Part shown: positions 51,384 through 62,579 of the stretch, in pieces
Position numbering within the stretch: the first letter of the stretch is position 1
Layout of the letters: every line of letters begins with the position of its first letter
NCBI RefSeq assembly: GCF_022539665.2
Contig: NC_081331.1
Location: 7,037,534 to 7,101,533, forward strand
DNA: 64,000 bases
From: Daphnia carinata
Lineage: Eukaryota; Arthropoda; Branchiopoda; Diplostraca; Daphniidae
Direction: 5' to 3'
Notes under the pieces: generated by a model
Seen by the model: only the letters and a program-made list of their open reading frames with translations
The model's database searches: none
What the model was told of the DNA's origin: nothing
Position numbers and translations under genes: made by a program

Positions 51384-54300
51384 TTCCTGCTTTGTTGAAC
51401 AACAATATAGTCACTGTAAATCAAATAACTATTCTAAACGAGCAAACGTGCAGAATTTTTCTAGCAATAGGCAACAAAATTCACACTGCAGACGACATCC
51501 GTTGTCACAACGTCGGAAATAATGAATCACCTTTTCCTAGGTGGCGTAAGTACAGAAGGTAATCGTCGAGATCAGAAAACCGAGAAAATGTACTCGGAAG
51601 CGTGGAGAAAACACTGGAGTGTACAAAGTAGAGCCAACACTTTGACTGTTGGGTGCTGCAGCCACGCCATGTTCGACTGGGTGATGAATGCCCTTCTTTT
51701 CTTTCCACCCCCATCTGGTTCTCCCATAACGTCCATCGTCCACAAACATTTTAATTTGTCCTTGCCGATATTAAAGGAATTAAGCAATTATTTCGCTATC
51801 CCACAAAATGAGCTTTAATCTATGCTTGTTGATTTATAGTACTCATTTCTCTGTTGCGTCATCAGATCTTAATTTTCTCCGATCTCAAATGAATTTCCTA
51901 ACTGAGTCAAATAGTAGCTGGTTGCGATCCTCTTTCAGTAGCTACCATGTCTTTGTTGGATTTTCCTATACACTTAAAGCGATGGGAAATGCGTTGCCGG
52001 GAACTGCCAGACCCGGGCCTTCAAATCACCCCCTCGGTTAGTCTCCTCCCCCTCCCTTTCTCTCTCTCTTTCTCTGTTTCTCCATTCCATGCGTCTCATC
52101 TTTCCTCTCTTTTCCCCTCGTTCGCGTTTTTCCTAACATTTGGTCAATCTTACCCAGACAGACATTCTCCATTTTCTCTGTTTCGAATGCTTTTAATTTT
52201 AATACGCAGTTTCAACCGTTACAACGTGTTCGACACCCGACATTTTTTTTTTGTTGAATTTGAGGCCTGGAAGGTGTCACAGTAATAAACATATTCGTGA
52301 CAGGCAAGTTGGACATTCTCGAGTTTAACTGTTATATGGCTTTGAACAAGTTATTAAGATATAAAGATATATATTTTTTTAATTTCCCAGCCAAAGTCTA
52401 AAAATCAAAAGTTGAAGAATTTCCAGGATGTTTTTCATTGACTAAATGAAACATTTTAAGGATAACCTCCTTTAATCGACCTCATCAACTGCCCGGACGT
52501 TGCCTAGTAAAAAACGAACGTTGGACTGCATCACCCCATGGTATTACGTACACATAAAAAACTTCTCAAGGTTCGCATATTGGAAATTCGATTCGTCGAA
52601 ACCAAAAACTTTAATTTTCCGGCTGTTGCTCAATGATAAGAATGTTCTTCAGTTCGAGGAACACTCTTGGCCGAGATGACTACATAATTACCCGCAAGTT
52701 ATGTACACATATTTTTTTTTTCGTATTTAGAAAGCATCGGGGTCGTCACCCAATACACACTGATCGATCCATCAAGGTGTAGTCGAGCTCTTTTTTGAAA
52801 AATTTAAGACAGAGAAATGACTCGGTAGAATAGAGTGAAAGTTTCTTATTTTTTTTTTACCTTAAGGTGGTAAGTGTTTGCCGACGGGAAAAAGAAAATA
52901 AGATTCCAACTTGAAAATACGTTTCTTTGACTGTGCCCAGACTTTAGACGACTGGAATCACTTTAGATATGTAAAATGATGGGCGTAGTTTTTATTTTTT
53001 GCCCCAGAGAAGTGTTATCTTATCTTCTTTTTCTGTTCGTGTCTTAAATATATATCTTCCAGTTTCTTATGTTTCTCTGCCAATCAGCGTAGCGTTTACC
53101 TCCCCCCCACATGGAAATGGAGGTTATCCGAGAACGGACAGAATGGAGGGGAAAACATTTGAAAAATACATCTGTATTTTACCCCTCAAGGGTGTCATTC
53201 ACCCTCCCAGCTGTTTCGGCAAAATACGTTCTGAAAAAAAAAATGAGGGGAGATGGGTGTCTACGTGCTTAAGTAGGGGGTTGAAAACAAGGTCACGGCC
53301 TTGTCCGGCTAGCAACTGCATCCTCCCTCAATGTAAAAATCACAAAGGAAATGCAGTTTAACATCCACTTGGACCAATTGTTTCTGCTGCCGAGGTCATT
53401 TAGCCACGACTGTTTGTTTTTACGTTTGGTCAAGATACTATACTACTTACACAGCATTTATTTTTTTAGCAATGCCTCGTGGTCCAATCGGGACTTATCA
53501 GGTGTTTCTTAATTACAATGATCTCTTGAGCTACACCTCTGTTCTTATCCGTTTCCTATGACGTACAGCTTGTTATAACGAACCTTTAAAAATTGTACCG
53601 TTGCGACACTCATGTTGATATGCCACGTAAAATGTCTAACCGTAAATCAACAATGGAAATCTTTAAATATGTTTTATCTCTCGTCGTTTTATGTTTGTAG
53701 TCTAACTGAAACCCAGAGTTGGAAACGTGTTACAATACAAATTCACTGTATTTTGCCGCCCACGTTCATCGAATCGAGACACGCAATTTTTGTATAAAAA
53801 ATAATCAAAGGAAAGAGAACACACACACCAGAAAAAAAGAGTCTTAAAAAATCACACGCAGAGAAGAATTTCTTCTCCGTGAATAAAAAAAAAACAATCG
53901 TGTAAACAAAATATGCATTTCCGATTCTGGAGCTTCATGGAAAGTTTTTTTTGACAAGCTTGCAGAGAAGTAGAGAATAATCAAACAGAAACGGATCAAA
54001 CAAAAGGAGAAAATAAACTGTCACCCTAAAAAAATGTGGTGGAAAGAATATTGCCAAGAAAATTAGAAGGTGATAGAAAAAAACGTATGCAAATCTAGAC
54101 TTGGAAATCCGGAAGAAATGGAAAAAGAAGACTATTTCGGGGACTACACACCTGTGAGATGAAACTCATACACTACCAAAAAAATCCTAATCAACTCATA
54201 TGGAGAATAGCAAAAAAAAATTTTTTTTTTCAAGAAAAACCGTCGGTGTACTTTTTCAGTCCCTGCTTAAAGTATATTCGTCAACAAACAAATCATTCCC

Positions 54301-54705
54301 CACGAAAAAAAAAAGAAATATCTACTGAAAGGCATATAAGTAGAATACCAGAACGCGCAAATACATGTACGAGGGGAGAACGGTGAGCCCCGCCCGATAT
54401 CAATTGCAAAATGGTGTTATTAATTACCGGCATGGAAGACTGATTGATTTCATTGGTCCCAAAACTTGTATCCTCAGTTTGGTCTTTATTCTATCTTGAG
54501 CGTTCTCTAGATGGGTGTTTTTTTTGTTTTTGTTAGATGAGTGGGCGAAAATGTAGGGGAAAAAAATCTAATCAAATTTGCTGGGAAAAAGAGATGAGGG
54601 GGGGAATAAAAAAAAAGATCGCTAGATAACATTGGCTGCAGACAACTCTTGTGAGTTGTGATCAAGCTGAAAGGAGTCCCACCAATGGCGTCTTGAATAT
54701 GCTGG
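51384..54705. other. Gene-free stretch between the second and third innexins
   Basis: No coding exon was recognised. It holds the presumed 5' region of the second innexin, a pyrimidine-rich CT stretch near 52040-52120 and, at its right end, the 3' UTR of the third innexin. A- and T-runs are common at 53.8-54.6 kb. Confidence 0.5.
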
Positions 54706-55852
54706 TTAGACTGGTTCCTTGCCTTCGAATCGGCGGGCCAGATCGCAGATGAGTTCTTTGTAGACAAGAGGGTCAATGTTCTTGCCGAGGAGAAGGAGAA
54801 CAAACCAGTCGCCGATCTGGCATTTGCGGGCGACCAATTCGACTTCGCTGCGCGGTGCCAATCGGGCTTGGGCTCTCAACAGGTACATCCGTGCTTGGGA
54901 GCCCAAGACGACGGCCAAGCGGTACAGTAGCGCCAAACCGGTCACCACCGCCAACAAGATGAACCAGAACCAGAGGAACACGTAAATTTTCTCGTTGACG
55001 ATGTTCAGGGGGAGAACGCACAGGCCGTCGATACGCGTCGTCGTACCGGAGGGACCGAATTTGTGGAACGTGCATTTAGTTACTTTAGGGAACACCTAAA
55101 CAATAAAAAAATGATTTAAATATAAGCACAAAAGATTACACTTAAATCTCTTTTTTTTTTACTTTGGCCATGGGGTCAATACGATCTTCTGGTTCCATTT
55201 CGGTCATGCTGATAACATCTCGACCGTAGGTGGTGAACTCTCCGCCAAGGAAGAAATCGACGAAATAAATCTGACCGATGACGTTGATAAAGTTGAGCAC
55301 CTCGCAGATAAAGAATCGGATAGCGTAGAAATTGTGATTGTGCAAGTTGGTAGCAAAGTAGTCGACCAAAAGCTTCTTGCGTTCGTTTTTCGTGTCTTCG
55401 GCGATGATTGGGCAGTTGAGGTCGAGCACGAGCATCTTCATCTTACCGGCCTCCCAAGTCTTCCACAGGTAGCGGGGAATGTAGAAGAGAAGGGCCTGGA
55501 AGAAGAGAACGAAGCAGACCCACTGGTAGTATTTGTGGTATCGGATGGTGTCGCCGTCTTCCTGTGGACGAACTCCAGGATGTGGAACATGTTTTCCAAC
55601 AACTTCGGAGGCCATCCGATTGGGAATCGTGAATGTAGAATGGATCCAGCAGTACGTGTCCATAACATTGCCCGGCACGCCTTCAACGATGCAGTCAATG
55701 GGGTCGCCAATATACTGGCGCGATGTCACCACCAGTGAGAAGGCAATCAACACAATAACCGTCGCTTTGTAGTGAAGACGGAAAATGTTGTTGTCGATGT
55801 TAACAGAATCGAGCTTCAGCAAGCCCTTCACCGATCCGAAGACGTCAAACAT
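54706..55852 (-). CDS. Innexin (gap-junction channel), third of three, Inx2-like
   Basis: Two exons give 359 residues: 55163-55852 and 54706-55095. The N-terminus MFDVFGSVKGLLKLDSVNID, the first-loop Cys pair (PIDC...DTYCW), YYQWVCFVLFFQALLFYIPR, NVIGQIYFVDFFLGGEFTTYG, KCTFHKFGPSGT and NIVNEKIYVFLWFWFILL are all typical of arthropod Inx2. The third and fourth membrane segments and a short cytoplasmic tail ending in LARRFEGKEPV are intact. It has only one intron, against six in the first innexin of the cluster, and its codon use is more GC-rich, as in highly expressed genes. The Inx2 label is by resemblance and was not tested. Confidence 0.94.
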
Positions 55853-57143
55853 TTTCGACGACTTGGTGGTGTCTTTGTTTCAAAAAAAAAAAATGTAACT
55901 ATGCCTTTACAATCGGAAAACAAAAGGTGGCGGAATGAGGTTTTCACGCCACAGCAATTCACTCGTACGCGTCCACCGCAGATGAAGACGCGCCCAGAAT
56001 TTCACTCGATTTAAACGACGTGTCTGATGGACGACGAGCAACGTACACGCGAACCGACACTGCCTACAGCTCAGCTCAGTCTGACAACGATGGCACAGTA
56101 AAGCGATTATTCGCCGGTAGAGGCGCTTTTTACCCTGAGGTTGTCTGCAGGGAGACACGGAAATAAAGTCTCGCCACGGGTAGAATGAAAAGTCACGTGA
56201 TCTTGAATTTTACGTACCAAGTCCTATCCCCCTCCTCTGGGACAGATGGCGTCTGTGCAACCACCTATTCTGTGGGACTTTCCGAACGAAGCGTCAGATC
56301 ATGGGTTTTCTTTTTCCATCTGGATTGACGCAAGACTGTGGCAACCGTAACCTATGCAAATGAAGAAACGACAGAAATAGGGACGAACCCAAAACATACC
56401 TGTTGTTTTTATTTATTTATGTTGGTTTCTAGACGGTATTACCCTATTTGGAAGGCTCGTATCAAAAGATGGTTCAAACCCTTGAAAAACGAGAAACCGC
56501 CATCTTGGCTCTCATTCTGTTTCCTTTTTTTATTTTCATTATCGTTCTCCATCGAACGTGACGAAACCTATAAGATTCCCACGTTTTCTATTCTTTGAAG
56601 GCTCACGCGGTTGAAATTGTTGGAAACATAAGTACGGTCTTGAGTCGTTAATATAGGTATTCTTTTTAGACGAAGCCACCACTCAGCGCAAACAAAGAAG
56701 AATATTTCGAATTGCCAGTCTTCGTCTTTCACCCCAATAGTTCTTACGAAACTTACAATAACTAATTTTGAAACCATAAAAGGAGATTGTCGTAGAACAA
56801 GGCCAACCTCAACCACGTCAGTGTAATACAACATTTCGTGGTTGATTCACCGTCATTGGGTTTCCTGCGATGGCAAAATAATAAATAAATCCCTCGAATG
56901 CAATCCTTATTAAGTGTGACGGGAACTGATCTTGGCTTTGACTACTTTTTTTTTTATACTGATAAACTGTAACTTAATCCGAATTTCCCTAAAAGTAAAA
57001 AAATAAATCTCGAATGGCGCCAACGTACAGACATGGAAAGCTGAAACACCGTGCAAGAAAAACCTGTCGCAAGAAAACGAGTTTTTTTCCAGTTGATTGT
57101 TAACGTTGCGGGCGAGTCCACAGGCAGGGCCGGGCTTTTCCCG
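55853..57143. other. Upstream region of the third innexin and gene-free DNA
   Basis: 55.85-56.2 kb should contain the innexin promoter and 5' UTR. A CTCF-like AGATGGCG lies at 56244. Nothing else was recognised. Confidence 0.45.
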
Positions 57144-57235
57144 CTAGTATAATGTTTTAAATACTCCAATGGCCTCGGGGTTGTTAAACAGCAAGAAGCT
57201 GGTGAATTCCTCCAGACACCTGCCGACCATTGACT
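57144..57235 (-). CDS. Possible terminal coding exon of an unknown gene
   Basis: Behind a good acceptor (TTGCAG) the minus strand reads SMVGRCLEEFTSFLLFNN and on to FKTLY and a TAG, with strongly protein-like spacing of hydrophobic residues. A stop in the same frame lies just before the acceptor, as expected for intron. The frame past the TAG is again open for more than 60 codons. I do not recognise the family and found no partner exon to the right, so it could also be chance. Confidence 0.25.
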
Positions 57236-58500
57236 CTGCAATGTTTGAATGTGAAGTAAATCATGGCATAAATGCAACCGTGGGTACATGGTGGCTTGTG
57301 TTGCACGTTGCATCACTGTTAAACTAGGACAGAGATCCAAAGTGAAAGAAACCAACCGAGGGATGAAAGAGGGAAAAAAAGGTGCAACGGTCACACAATC
57401 CTATGGCATACGTACATAGCCTGAGGCTTTTAGTCTCAGCCCCTCGAATTCTCCCCTCGAGGCCGCCCTCGTAAACAAATGGGAAGCAGACGCGCATTCC
57501 CTAGCATCTGCTGTAAAGTTGGTCACACCATAGAATATTTAGAAGTATAAAACGATGAGGTTGTCGTGGCGTTTAAAGCCATCTTCTTCTCTAGCTTTTT
57601 CTACAGGTGAGATCATGATTATATCAAGGTTATTCGTTTCGTTCCGTGGAAAATGGTCGACCCCCCTGGTATACGTTAGAAACCCAGCCCATGCTCAGTC
57701 TAGTAGATGATGATAGTTCAGCAAAGAAGAATTCTCCACTGACAGGACTCATCTATCAAACGTAAAAAAACAAAAAGCAAGGCAGAGAATGTTAATTTCC
57801 TTTTAAAGCTTGACTCGCGAGGGAAGGAAACTTGGTTTTTTGAGGTCTGTTGGTACAAAACCTGGGTGTGACAGGGCTTTAGCTTAGCCCCCCATCTCTA
57901 TGCGCTCATTCGCCTATTTTTGTTTTTTGTCTGTAGTTGAGAAAATGCAGATTTCTGTATTATTCTTTTTCGGTAATGCTGCTCAAAAGCAGAAAAGGCG
58001 ATTGAATCCCTTTTTTGCTGTTGAAAAAAAAAACGGCTTTAGAAAAAAACTGTCGATTCACCATGACCCCTTTGTGAAAGTGGATTCCAAATCGAACTTG
58101 TCGTAATAAGGACTTTTTAAATTTATTTAAGCGTTAGAGCTTTTGTACGATGTCAAAGGAGCTTTTTAAATATCAAAGAACAAAAGAATTAAAAAGAATA
58201 TGCATGCCTAAACGCCATCTAGGTACAAATTTATGCACTTTCAACACTGAAATCCAAGATAAGTAACAGCAATCACAAGGACCTGAGAAAGAAAATCTTC
58301 GCAAGGCGAAATTTTGAATTCAATTTAATAAATCGGGAAAAAAAGCAAGCTGTCGGCATAAAATTCATAAAATACTATCATGATTCGCTTTGATTTGTAT
58401 GTCGTGGGAGCGTTTCGACTTCGTGACCAAGCTGAATTCGTGCTTGCCAAGTGATAGACAAATAATATCACGACTTTTCTCAACCCCTTGTATTAGGGCA
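57236..58500. other. Gene-poor stretch with a possible TATA promoter
   Basis: A TATAAAA at 57546-57552 on the plus strand is followed about 55 bp later by a strong donor (CTACAG-GTGAGA, exon end 57606), the layout of a short first exon. No downstream coding exon was found to go with it. A reverse CTCF-like motif lies at 58213. Confidence 0.25.
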
Positions 58501-58547
58501 AGAAGAAAGTTCATGGCTCATTTCCATTAACGCAATCTCATCTCGTA

Positions 58548-58748
58548 GTGCTTTTCAAGGAAGTTGAACAGGGTTGTCCCCGTTCCGCTTCGTCTTTAAG
58601 TAATGGTTTAAATCCACCTGTTATTTTGCCTTTAACTTTAGCATTGAAAAAAATAGTACGAACTTCAAATGAAGCTATAACCCGCAAATATAAAATATTC
58701 GTATCCTTAAATCGTAAAAGTCGTACGTTGTTCCGAATTTTCACCTAA
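58548..58748 (+). mobile_element. Probable fossil fragment of a LINE reverse transcriptase
   Basis: The plus strand reads LFKEVEQGCPRSASSLSNGLNP, which resembles the RT block VEQGCPLSxSLFxxxLNP of non-LTR retrotransposons. The surrounding frame is short and no other RT motif (such as YADD) was found nearby, so this would be a small decayed relic. The match is short and could be chance. Confidence 0.3.
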
Positions 58749-58937
58749 TCCCTATTTCATACCGATGACCAAGTTAATCAAATTATGGCATCGTAGGTGT
58801 AAATACATATTTCGAAGTAACATGAACTAGACTAGGTCTGGATTACAAATTTGTATTCGCATTTCACAACATGTCAAAATAAAGAAAATCCATTAAGGAA
58901 AGCTTCGCCATTGGCCACGGCATGAAGGATCTTGTCA

Positions 58938-61900
58938 TTAACTGCGAAGGGCTTGAAATTGTCGGAAAGTATCGAGAATATTGCCATCCAAATCATGAGT
59001 AAACAGCAGGGTTTCCAATGTCTGACTGTATTTTTCCACCTGCTCGTGATGCTATAGATTTTTTTCAGCAATCAAATGAATATTTTAGTTATTTCACCAA
59101 ATAAAAAAAAATATGACAAATATTTACCGCCATGAAAACTTGCTGAAGCCGACCAACAGTCCACTGATACCAAAACGTATTGAAATCCTTGCCGTCCGTG
59201 TCGCAACGAACGACGTGTTCCGACAAAATCATAATGAAACGCTGTAACATATAATATTACTACCAAGGTTAACATAAACTGAATATGACAATACGAACTT
59301 GAAAGACTATCAGGAACAAGTTCTTTTGATCGGATTGGGCGGCTTCCAAACGTTCCTCCATGCGTTCAACCATCTCTTCTGTAGGCTGTTCCTCACCATC
59401 CTTTGGCGTGTCTTTATTACTGGAGGTTCGGCGACGTTTCTCCCCCGCTTCTATAAGTAATAACCATGGTGTTATTGGGTCATGAGAATTTCTTCTACAA
59501 TATGTACCTCTATTTGGATCATCATCAGACGATTCGGAATCAGAAGGAGCAGCTCTAAGTTTGGCGCGTGCATCAGCCACCTCTTTCTCTAAGCGGACAA
59601 CATGCTTGTTCATTTTGCGAATGGTCAAATGCAAGATCTCCCAGATGTAAGAGCGAGTAAATTCGGGTGCCATGTCTCGTGAAAAGATCCAGTTTGCTAC
59701 AGCGCAACATTCGACTATTTGTGTCTTTAGCATCTTATCAACCACTACGCCTAAAAATTGTGGATGGTGTTGCCATAATTCATAAACCTGACGAAGCATA
59801 CATATTTGTGCTTCCTCATTCTCGCAAATATTCTGCAAAAATTTAAGTAAAGTTCTGTTTAATATTCATTAAGCGTTCGGGTAAATTTTTTTTGTTTAAC
59901 TCACCTTGAAGACTGAATGGTATTTAGCAAGTCCTGCAAATGTATGTGTGAAACTTTTTGACCCTAAATGTAGTAAAGTCTGAACAAATACTTCAATCGC
60001 TAGGGGATTGTGTGAGGGCTCCATATCCCCGTCATCGTCTAAAAACAGCAATAGATAATCAAAAGCTTCGAATGGAAAGACGACTCATTGTTCTCACCTT
60101 TAAGGGGATTCGGTAATTGCTGGATTAACTCAAGAACCTCTTCGGGCGTTGGCTTCTTTCTCAACAGCTCAGTTAGAGCCTGCACTTGAGTTGCACCCGG
60201 AAGACCACTTCCACCTTCAACTTGGTATTTAAAGTAAGGTTCCGGTTTAGGAGGCAATAGCGGGGAATAGCATTCTGGCACCATTTCATTCACGCGCTTA
60301 AAATAAGAGAGCCTCAAACATTTTCCAAAGACTTCTGATACAAACTTTGCCTAGAAAAAAAAAAATGCTTGCAGTTATTGAAAAGCTCTTGATTATCAAA
60401 TTTCTGTGTTTTGTTTGTACCTTAGGGTGATCTTTCTCAAGTGAAAGGCAGTTCTGCCAATCATCCCAGCTCCAACGAAATTGGAAATTACTCAAGTGAT
60501 ATGAAAACCAAGAGACAAATCTATCAAAACAGGTGGCGTTCATGGTATCAATTCGTTCATAAAGCAGTTCTGTGGCCTGTGCCAAAACCTGGTTGAAATT
60601 AAGGATTAGTTACAGCAATTCAATGGCATCGGAGAAGCAAACGTTGCGTACTTGGGGCATAGTACTAGGCTGAAGCTTGCACAGTTCAATTAGTGTGCAG
60701 CCATAAGAAATTTCCAAATAACGCGGCGATGGCATATGAAACAGCTCTGAGAAAAGAACTTCAACGATCATGTATTCTAGGGGGATTTTGTTTCTCTGCG
60801 GAAATGCCAACAACTGGGTAGCTCTATTAGGAAAACATAATTATTAAAACAAGGTCGAACGCTTCTTATGAAAGGCACTCACAATTCCTTGCGTTCATTA
60901 TGATGTCGAGTGACGATCTGGTGTAAATGCTCCTCAATCAAATAGCGCTCCACCGAGTGGGTCCCAGGTAGAAGAGGGCCGGCCTAAAATAAAATATTAA
61001 GTGGTAAGCCAAGGGTAGGAGAGGGTTCAACTGAAAAAATATTGAAACTAGAGCTTCGTGTACTTCAGGGCAGTCGGTGTAATCAAACATTCTGAACACA
61101 ACCCACGGAAGTGGATATTGTGTACTAGCTGTATGCGGCGGAGGTAGAATAACTGGAAGATTGTGTTGAAGGGCCTCTGACAAGATAGAGTCAAATGCTA
61201 GATATGGGCGATAGATGTGTCTTTCTTGCCATTCATCTGTTCGCAGTTTTCGTACTTGAGCCCAAAGGCATTCAAGGTATTCTTCCTTTAAAAATAGACA
61301 AAATAATTATTTCAGAAGTGTTTGCTTGCTAATTGGTGTTTATGTTACCTGTGGGTGCGGAGTATCACAATTCCAGACGCGAAGAGCAGCAACGTGAGCA
61401 GTATTTCTTCGACGAAGATAACCTTCCATGGCCGCCATGATGCGTTCGAGATCGTTTTCTTTTTTCTCGAAAAGTTCACGTCCTACCCATGGAAGGGCAG
61501 TTAACAATGCATACATGTACCTGAATATACAAATGGTATTTTATACTTATGCTTCCTAGTTTACTAATACAATGTATGCAAGTACGCAGCACAAATAAAG
61601 TAAAAAATATAAATAAACAAAGATAATAAAATTAAACCAATAATAATAGTGTGTTACCAGTCGCGTCGCACTTGCGGAACTCCTTGTTCCATTGCAGCAT
61701 CAATGAAGCTGTCATACAGTTGTAAAAGTGAAGAGGCAGAAACAATGTGACAGTTGACCATGTCAGATATAAAGCGCACAATTAACCGTGCAGATTCCCA
61801 CTGCCCTTCACGAATGGCTTCTTTCAGGTTTCTCACAATTTGTTCCACAAACTGGAAATAGAGAAAAAAAAAAAACTAAACTTTGTGGCAATCTACAATT

Positions 61901-62291
61901 AGAACCAAATAACAAACCTCTCCTCCAAAATTATAGTTTTTTGCATTTAGCAGACCAACTAATGTACTGTAAATAGTACATTTTTCTGGCATCTGGATAG
62001 GGCATTCCGATAAAATACGCAATATTTTGCTTTTGTAGGTGTTCATATCAGCTTCCAAAACAGACGCAAGCCCTTCTAAATTGCTTTCCAACGATGACGA
62101 GGTTTTGTCTCCAACTCGTATTATGAGAGACTCCAGTCGATCTTCTATTTCAGCCTGTTCCGAGACAACTCTACGTCTTTTACGATAGCCATGCTCTGTA
62201 AAATTTTGCAAGCAAACTTATGTAAAGTATCAAACATTGTTACTGTATCATATTGCTCACCATATCCATCATCACGCTTTCTACGACTCAT
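58938..62291 (-). CDS. NCBP1: Nuclear cap-binding protein subunit 1 (CBP80)
   Basis: Fourteen exons give 809 residues (human 790): 62261-62291, 61918-62195, 61658-61851, 61349-61520, 61064-61285, 60883-60983, 60652-60823, 60421-60588, 60098-60350, 59905-60038, 59508-59832, 59299-59450, 59128-59241, 58938-59051. It starts [19 protein letters not shown], a basic nuclear-localisation tail. The MIF4G helical domain follows with [33 protein letters not shown] and [14 protein letters not shown], then [31 protein letters not shown] and [16 protein letters not shown], ending [12 protein letters not shown]...FQALRS. With NCBP2 it forms the complex that binds the m7G cap of new transcripts and guides splicing and export. 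It is complete and faces away from MCM9. Confidence 0.97.
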
Positions 62292-62579
62292 TCTACAATT
62301 TTAAATTTTGGATTTGACGCTTATAAATGAACCACTGTACTGCAACATAAAAACGAAAAACCTTCTTCCACAAATTACAGGACGTTGCCAGAAAACTTAA
62401 TATAGCCTTACGACGATAATCACGGCAATTCGTCTTGTAGTACATGATTGAATCACAAGATGCCATCTTTCTGCTAGCATTGTTTTCATTTGAATTCTTC
62501 GAACCAGTGGCAGTAACCACTAGTAGCTGATGTATCTAGAAACTAAAAATTCGAAAGCGAAATTTTGGTGTCATTAATC
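62292..62579. promoter_or_regulatory. Shared divergent promoter region, NCBP1 / MCM9
   Basis: Only 288 bp lie between the two start codons, which point away from each other, so both genes must be driven from here or from their first exons. No exon or TATA box was seen. Confidence 0.5.

Noticed and set aside
56954-57394. 146-codon minus-strand ORF
   Set aside because: Composition is not protein-like. Another frame of the same strand gives the better exon candidate at 57144-57235.
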